The position numbers were made by a program, and so were the translations under genes. Positions 61,001 to 64,000 of a stretch of DNA of 64,000 bases are shown in pieces; positions within the stretch are counted from its first letter, which is position 1; the number at the start of each line of letters is the position of its first letter. This DNA comes from Apostichopus japonicus (taxonomy: Eukaryota > Echinodermata > Holothuroidea > Aspidochirotida > Stichopodidae). The stretch lies in the NCBI RefSeq assembly GCF_037975245.1, contig NC_092572.1, positions 10,190,001 to 10,254,000 on the forward strand, read 5' to 3'. The notes under the pieces were generated by a model. The model was not told the DNA's origin and ran no database searches. It saw only the letters and a program-made list of their open reading frames with translations.

Positions 61001-63702
61001 AATGTGAAGCGTTTGTATGTTACAAACAATTAATATTATATGTGTTAATATTATTTCACAAGTGAGAATATATTTCGATTTAATAACTCACCTGAAAATA
61101 ATATCACGGTATCAGCGCCCTTGTTTAAGTAAGTAATAAGAAATAACGGAACTATTTTGACATGCACTCCTATGACAGTGCGTATTTTTACAGGTATTCA
61201 AATATTTAATTCGTAAACATATAATCTATTGTGATCCATAATTTACTATATAATATAGTTTACTCTCTGAAGTCATTGTTCCGTTCCGTAGCTTTGGTTG
61301 CATTTGTTAGAAATTGAGATTAAAGTGGATTGTACGGATGACACGGTAATATGGTTGCACCATCTGTCACAATTTCTTTGGGAATATTATGTTCTAGCTT
61401 TCCTCGAATACTGGGGTGTTTCAGATGACCACACAAAAGATGAGATAAACACAAGATTTACTATTTTACAATATAAATAAGAAAACAAGGAAACATAATC
61501 ATCGGTTCCTTTCCGGTTGGATATCTTTTAACTTAGCTTTTACTTTCGATACTTATGATACTTTTGTTATTAAATACTAGGACGCAATCGTCCACCTCCG
61601 GCACCTACACTAGCCATCCAATTCAGTCCCTGGGGTTAGCCACTATATGAGGAACGTCTATCCCAGATTAGAAGCCATAACATGGCTTTTATAGGATACA
61701 GGCAACAAGCTCGGGACCTTGTGTTCAGCGTCGTAACTCAGTACAGTGTAGCAGCTCCTATAAATTTTACTCGTATTATATGATAAATCGATGCACTTTC
61801 TCGATTTTAACCACAAGCTATTTTTGAGGCAACTTTCTAGCCTGGCTGAATTACAGGTGTTGATGCCTGAAGCTCCTTCAAGAGACTGATCTTCTCCCAG
61901 CCAATAACTACTTTAGACTTGGGTGTGACTAGGCTCACTTTGGAAATATCCACCCTTTTTCCACTGAAGGTGTGGCAGATTTAACCATGGAAGTTTCCAT
62001 CACTATACAATTCTCTCTGAGATGATGTAATATTACCTAATACACCATAGCTGGAGGTTAAGCCATGGAAACACTCTCCTACACCACAATACAAATGTCA
62101 CAGGGATTAAGCTGGACTTCCGGTGGGGAGGATTTCCTCTACTAATCTAGGAGGATAAAAATCAACAACAAGTTTTGACAACATCACCATCACAACAATT
62201 ATATGTCCCAATTACGTTACTTTCTTTTCAAATTATGTGTTAGATCTACAACAACTAAAGGCCACCATACGTAACCATGTGAAGAATGACTGGGAAATAT
62301 TTGCAATCGAAATTTTAGACATACCAGAAAAACTTGTAGAGGACGCGGTAATAAACTACGACACTTACGAAGGTGAGGTGTACTATTGTGTTCTTATTGC
62401 ATATATATCGATGTTATTTATTAAATGAATACAACCCAATTACTAGAAGTAAAATGGAAGAATCATCTGAAAAAAAAAATGTTTTGAATCTGAGTTTCAG
62501 TCCGCTATGATGGACGCATTAGTGTTACTCCTCGATAATTATCCGGAAATAACAAATATTATTTACAATTTTTTTGTAGATCATATTGAGGTAGTTATAA
62601 GAAAAATAACAGCGGAGCATATTGACATGATGAACGACATCAAAACGCATAACAAGTTGAAGAAAAAAAATAAACTGTCGGAGTTTAACCTTCAATCTGT
62701 CGAGAAAGAAGGTAGATATTACTTTAGAAACCTGGAGAGCACACAATCTGGTAAGACTTTTGGTGTGTTTCCCACTGTTAAAAGACTAAAGTTTAAAGCA
62801 GTTACGAGTTACAAAAACCAACAATATCATAAAAGAAGGCTTGAAATGTTTGTATCATCCCTTTAAGTACGTATTGCACAGTACTCAAAGAATACCCAGA
62901 GGTGATTACGTGTTAACAACCCACATTTATACATTTATGTGTGTGTTTGACCTCACAAGTAAGTCATTATGCTCCAGCCATCATCATCCACCTCTCACAA
63001 ATTGAAATAAGTTGCAAACAAGTATACACGTATCTTTGTCGTTGGATTATTATTTATAAGTAGCACTAGTATATAGTATACTAGTGTCTTACTCTCATAC
63101 TGCAATTATCGACTTTTCTTGGAATTTCAGAGGTTAACTACGTATCTTATAAAAATAATTGCGAACAGTATTATTCGTATGTTACTAATTTTTTTTTTAC
63201 TCTTCAGAAAAATCGCCAAACGAAGAAAAAATCTGCCAAAAAGATCCACCAACTATCGAGAGCAGGTCTTTCAACTATCTTTATTTATTCTATTATGTTG
63301 AATATATAAACCTGTAGTTTTTCTTAGTCTTAATGTCTAATGTCTATTGTGGCCGCAATGTATACAAACAATGTAATAAATGCGTATACTAGCACATGTT
63401 TCAAAAACGACATGTTTGGTCTAATTTTCTATTCTCATTTCTTATTCCATTAACCATGTCCTTTGATAACAAAAGAGACTGTATGTTAAAGTTATGCAGA
63501 GAGAGGATTGGGAAAGTTGGGATCCGTAGACTGTTGGCAGCATTGAAAACAGGCAACATTGAAACTAAAGATGAAACCAATATACTGAAGAAGCTGTATG
63601 AACATGGAGTAATAAACAAAAACTGTGCAAATTTGTTGTCAAAGCTTTCAGACTGCAAGCTGTTTCGAGCAAGAAAGATAGTGATTGCTTATTTAGAAGC
63701 AG
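52033..63702 (+). CDS. Gene B: Ig-domain transmembrane receptor with tandem death-fold modules (3' end beyond window)
   Basis: Exons: 52033-52078 signal peptide; 52264-52560, 52954-53256 and 53844-54062 Ig domains; 54462-54572 transmembrane; 56420-56483, 56711-56736, 56876-56936, 57167-57192, 57339-57399, 57629-57654, 57913-57970 and 58097-58140 juxtamembrane repeats; 59295-59423 M1; 59636-59782 M2; 60431-60482 M3; 60660-60886 M4; 62244-62372 M1; 62580-62750 M2; 63208-63265 M3; 63476-63702 M4. All phases agree, giving one frame of about 827 codons that is still open at the last donor. The protein should be a cell-surface type I receptor whose inside part recruits death-fold adaptors. I know of no described receptor with this architecture. 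UNC5 also joins Ig to a death domain but has TSP and ZU5 domains, absent here. The ligand is unknown. Confidence 0.8.
52264..52560 (+). CDS. Gene B exon: Ig domain 1 (V-type)
   Basis: Phase 1-1, 297 nt, a single-exon Ig domain. B-strand Cys is in DVTLTCVVEG, core Trp in NVVWDD, and F-strand Cys in LSDEGTYVCKD, with the DxGxYxC signature intact. Confidence 0.85.
52954..53256 (+). CDS. Gene B exon: Ig domain 2
   Basis: Phase 1-1, 303 nt. Cysteines are in EVNITCSAYN and EMSVYCRVF. Several N-glycosylation sequons are present (NIT, NIT, NSS). The core Trp position lacks Trp, as in some C-type domains of receptor second positions. Donor is GTAAGT. Confidence 0.8.
53660..53761 (+). pseudogene. Half-Ig cryptic exon between Ig2 and Ig3
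   Basis: A 102-nt block with acceptor CTTTAG and a weak donor GTGTCA is phase 1-1 and in frame. It encodes TILSHSMSSYTGGLSHQWYN, which looks like strands A-C of an Ig domain with the WY core but without the B-strand Cys. It is followed by a stop if not spliced. It is probably a decayed Ig exon, less likely an optional exon. Confidence 0.35.
53844..54062 (+). CDS. Gene B exon: Ig domain 3 (C2-type)
   Basis: Phase 1-1, 219 nt, a short Ig domain. Cysteines are in NEIRCLCQAN and DPMNIRCFATNELG, with the family's typical C-x-A-x-N-x-x-G end. Acceptor is AATAG, donor GTAAGT. Confidence 0.8.
54340..54384 (+). CDS. Possible optional stalk exon of gene B
   Basis: A 45-nt block with acceptor TTCAGTAG and strong donor GTAAGG is phase 1-1, so inclusion adds 15 residues (REKMAYNGCFIIFT) between Ig3 and the membrane segment without changing frame. 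There is no homologue to support it. Confidence 0.3.
54462..54572 (+). CDS. Gene B exon: transmembrane segment
   Basis: Phase 1-1, 111 nt. It encodes GFGIVPVAVIVSVVVLLV and continues to about 25 hydrophobic residues, then CRRGPREKKSD, a positively charged stop-transfer end that places the C-terminus in the cytosol. Confidence 0.85.
54600..54930. repeat. Degenerate GGATGGATGAAT tandem repeat
   Basis: Words GGATGGATG, GAATGGATG and GGTGGGTGG recur over about 320 bp in the intron after the transmembrane exon. The His/Pro-rich frames on the minus strand are artefacts. Confidence 0.8.
54931..56384. other. Intron of gene B without further features
   Basis: No additional exon is supported between the transmembrane exon and the juxtamembrane array. 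Confidence 0.45.
56420..56736 (+). CDS. Gene B juxtamembrane unit 1 (exons 56420-56483 and 56711-56736)
   Basis: The first exon encodes EEQPTEQHCANKEESVNLL and ends at donor GTGAGT. The micro-exon completes a Ser and encodes EHIPPGNE. It is acidic and Pro-containing, with no fold and no recognised signalling motif. Confidence 0.7.
56876..57192 (+). CDS. Gene B juxtamembrane unit 2 (exons 56876-56936 and 57167-57192)
   Basis: Encodes EKQPTLHGAKKEENVNQPSQ and, in the micro-exon, DHIPPGNE. Splice sites match unit 1. Confidence 0.7.
57339..57654 (+). CDS. Gene B juxtamembrane unit 3 (exons 57339-57399 and 57629-57654)
   Basis: Encodes EEQLTVQGAKEEESVNIPSH and, in the micro-exon, RHITPGNE. The acceptor before the micro-exon reads ATATTAGTAG with two possible AGs; only the first keeps the frame. 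Confidence 0.65.
57913..58140 (+). CDS. Gene B juxtamembrane unit 4, divergent (exons 57913-57970 and 58097-58140)
   Basis: It has the same phases (1 to 2, 2 to 1) as units 1-3 but different sequence: EMSDRKNTNDEEASRLSPK, then ESSFPKTDLTSDLK. It is likely the ancestral or an older unit. Confidence 0.65.
58141..59294. other. Intron of gene B; small AT repeat
   Basis: Holds an interrupted (AT)n tract at 58939-58971. The 106-codon frame at 58327-58647 has no splice sites of the right phase and no family likeness, so it is not called. Confidence 0.5.
59295..59423 (+). CDS. Gene B exon: M1 death-domain-like, round 1
   Basis: Phase 1-1, 129 nt. It contains PQKFISKILLQVNK, then DWEIFAIEILNISEKVV. 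The Trp and the hydrophobic periodicity fit helices 1-3 of a death domain. The round-2 copy has the same length. Donor is GTGAGA. Confidence 0.75.
59636..59782 (+). CDS. Gene B exon: M2 domain, round 1, function unknown
   Basis: Phase 1-1, 147 nt. It starts DQINAATKNMTSYHIEV and ends EYVKREKGCFLLHINN. The end suggests two beta strands (VKREKGCFLL). It may complete the death-fold begun in M1 or be a separate small domain. I cannot assign it. Confidence 0.7.
60431..60482 (+). CDS. Gene B exon: M3 linker, round 1
   Basis: Phase 1 to 2, 52 nt, encoding LILEASQENDPTNIS. It is polar and short, with acceptor TTTTAG and donor GTTCGT. Confidence 0.65.
60660..60886 (+). CDS. Gene B exon: M4 DED-like domain, round 1
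   Basis: Phase 2 to 1, 227 nt, 75 full codons. It has DDILVSCGFRIGKIGIKKLL, then ILKTLEQTNVIGKPYVNLLR, then ARKILLFYIEK. The second half follows the DED helix 4-6 pattern (Lf..LE..gli...nl.lL..L.n....R..L...ie). It could equally be a diverged CARD or PYD, but the death-fold superfamily is the best reading. Confidence 0.75.
61297..61420 (+). CDS. Possible extra half-M4 exon in gene B intron
   Basis: One frame contains HLLEIEIKVDC, then TVIWLHHLSQFLWEYYVLAF and LEYWG. The spacing resembles the last three helices of M4 (L..L..f......vL.flE). No clean acceptor of the right phase is seen and the front half is absent, so it is a weak call: a decayed M4 copy or chance. Confidence 0.25.
61580..62160. 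repeat. GC-richer insert in gene B intron, probably a dispersed repeat
   Basis: The composition changes sharply from the flanking AT-rich intron, and no exon is visible. It contains phrases such as CCATGGAA repeated with inverted partners. Identity is unknown. Confidence 0.3.
62244..62372 (+). CDS. Gene B exon: M1 death-domain-like, round 2
   Basis: Phase 1-1, 129 nt, the same length as round 1. It contains DWEIFAIEILDIPEKLVEDA and differs more in its first helix (QQLKATIRNHVKN). Confidence 0.75.
62580..62750 (+). CDS. Gene B exon: M2 domain, round 2
   Basis: Phase 1-1, 171 nt. It starts DHIEVVIRKITAEHIDMMND and ends VEKEGRYYFRNLESTQSG. The end aligns with round 1's VKREKGCFLLHINNTQAG. It is longer by 8 codons in the lysine-rich middle. 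Confidence 0.7.
63208..63265 (+). CDS. Gene B exon: M3 linker, round 2
   Basis: Phase 1 to 2, 58 nt, encoding KSPNEEKICQKDPPTIES. Acceptor is TCTTCAG and donor GTCTTT (a weak donor). Confidence 0.6.
63476..63702 (+). CDS. Gene B exon: M4 DED-like domain, round 2
   Basis: Phase 2 to 1, 227 nt, exactly the length of round 1. It has CMLKLCRERIGKVGIRRLLA, ILKKLYEHGVINKNCANLLS and RARKIVIAYLEA, aligning with round 1 throughout. Donor GTTTGT at 63703 means the gene continues past 64000. Confidence 0.75.
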
Positions 63703-64000
63703 GTTTGTTATAAATTTTAAATTTAAATGATATGAAGAAATGTGATACAAAGTCTCAATGAACTATCTTGAAAACTCTGAAAGTGCTTCATTTGTTCATT
63801 AGATTGCATCACTGAGCTAGGTATTGGTAAAAATTATATATGTATAATTATAATAATTTCAGCAGTGGTTTCTCTTGCTTTGAATCTGGTAATTTTAATA
63901 TTTTAAAATACTGCTCTATAATTTTAGAATAAAAAATAAAAAACCAATAAAGCTATGTTGGTATAACTGTTGCTATTCTTACCATTAAAAGTTATTGCGA

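Overview
This is an AT-rich, intron-rich eukaryotic window. Short exons with GT..AG boundaries sit among long (AT)n microsatellites, tRNA-derived SINE sequence and several decayed transposons. The frequent words TAGGCCTA and CCTAGG, the kinds of mobile element, and Ig and death-fold receptor genes in one cluster suggest a marine deuterostome invertebrate. My best guess is an echinoderm, perhaps a sea cucumber. This is an inference, since no species marker is present. Nearly all open frames longer than 60 codons are chance; the genes were found from splice sites, intron phase and exon-to-exon similarity.

The main content is a clustered receptor family. Gene B (52033 to beyond 63702, + strand) encodes a signal peptide, three Ig domains and one transmembrane segment. 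Its cytoplasmic part starts with a three- or four-fold tandem array of two small exons. It then has two full rounds of a four-exon module: M1 (death-domain-like, DWEIFA core), M2 (unrecognised), M3 (short polar linker) and M4 (DED-like helical domain). M1 and M4 have identical lengths in both rounds (129 and 227 nt), and every round begins and ends in intron phase 1. Gene A (623-22070, + strand, 5' end outside the window) is the 3' end of a paralogue made of the same modules, with a stop at 22068-22070 and an AATAAA at 22312. Just downstream (23498-26156) is a small chain of phase-compatible exons. Its last exon encodes a VxYxxL (ITIM) and a TxYxxI (ITSM) 24 residues apart, the pairing of vertebrate inhibitory Ig receptors. 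It may be a separate gene or an alternative tail of gene A. An Ig exon with an internal stop at 46.0-46.3 kb shows that the cluster also contains dead copies.

Mobile DNA fills the gaps. A 9.26-kb terminal-inverted-repeat element (2988-12245) sits in a TA microsatellite inside gene A's large intron and carries remains of a minus-strand gene. A 6.4-kb Ginger-like DNA transposon (31580-37984) has TGT...ACA ends, a CCGG target duplication and a decayed minus-strand integrase gene. There is a Ty3/Gypsy pol remnant at 41.3 kb with a possible LTR, a foldback element at 29.7 kb, a SINE head at 18.3 kb, and several tandem duplications.

Proposed working of the cluster (inference): diversified Ig ectodomains joined to multi-copy death-fold signalling modules, with a phosphotyrosine inhibitory tail available nearby, would form an invertebrate immune or cell-death receptor system.
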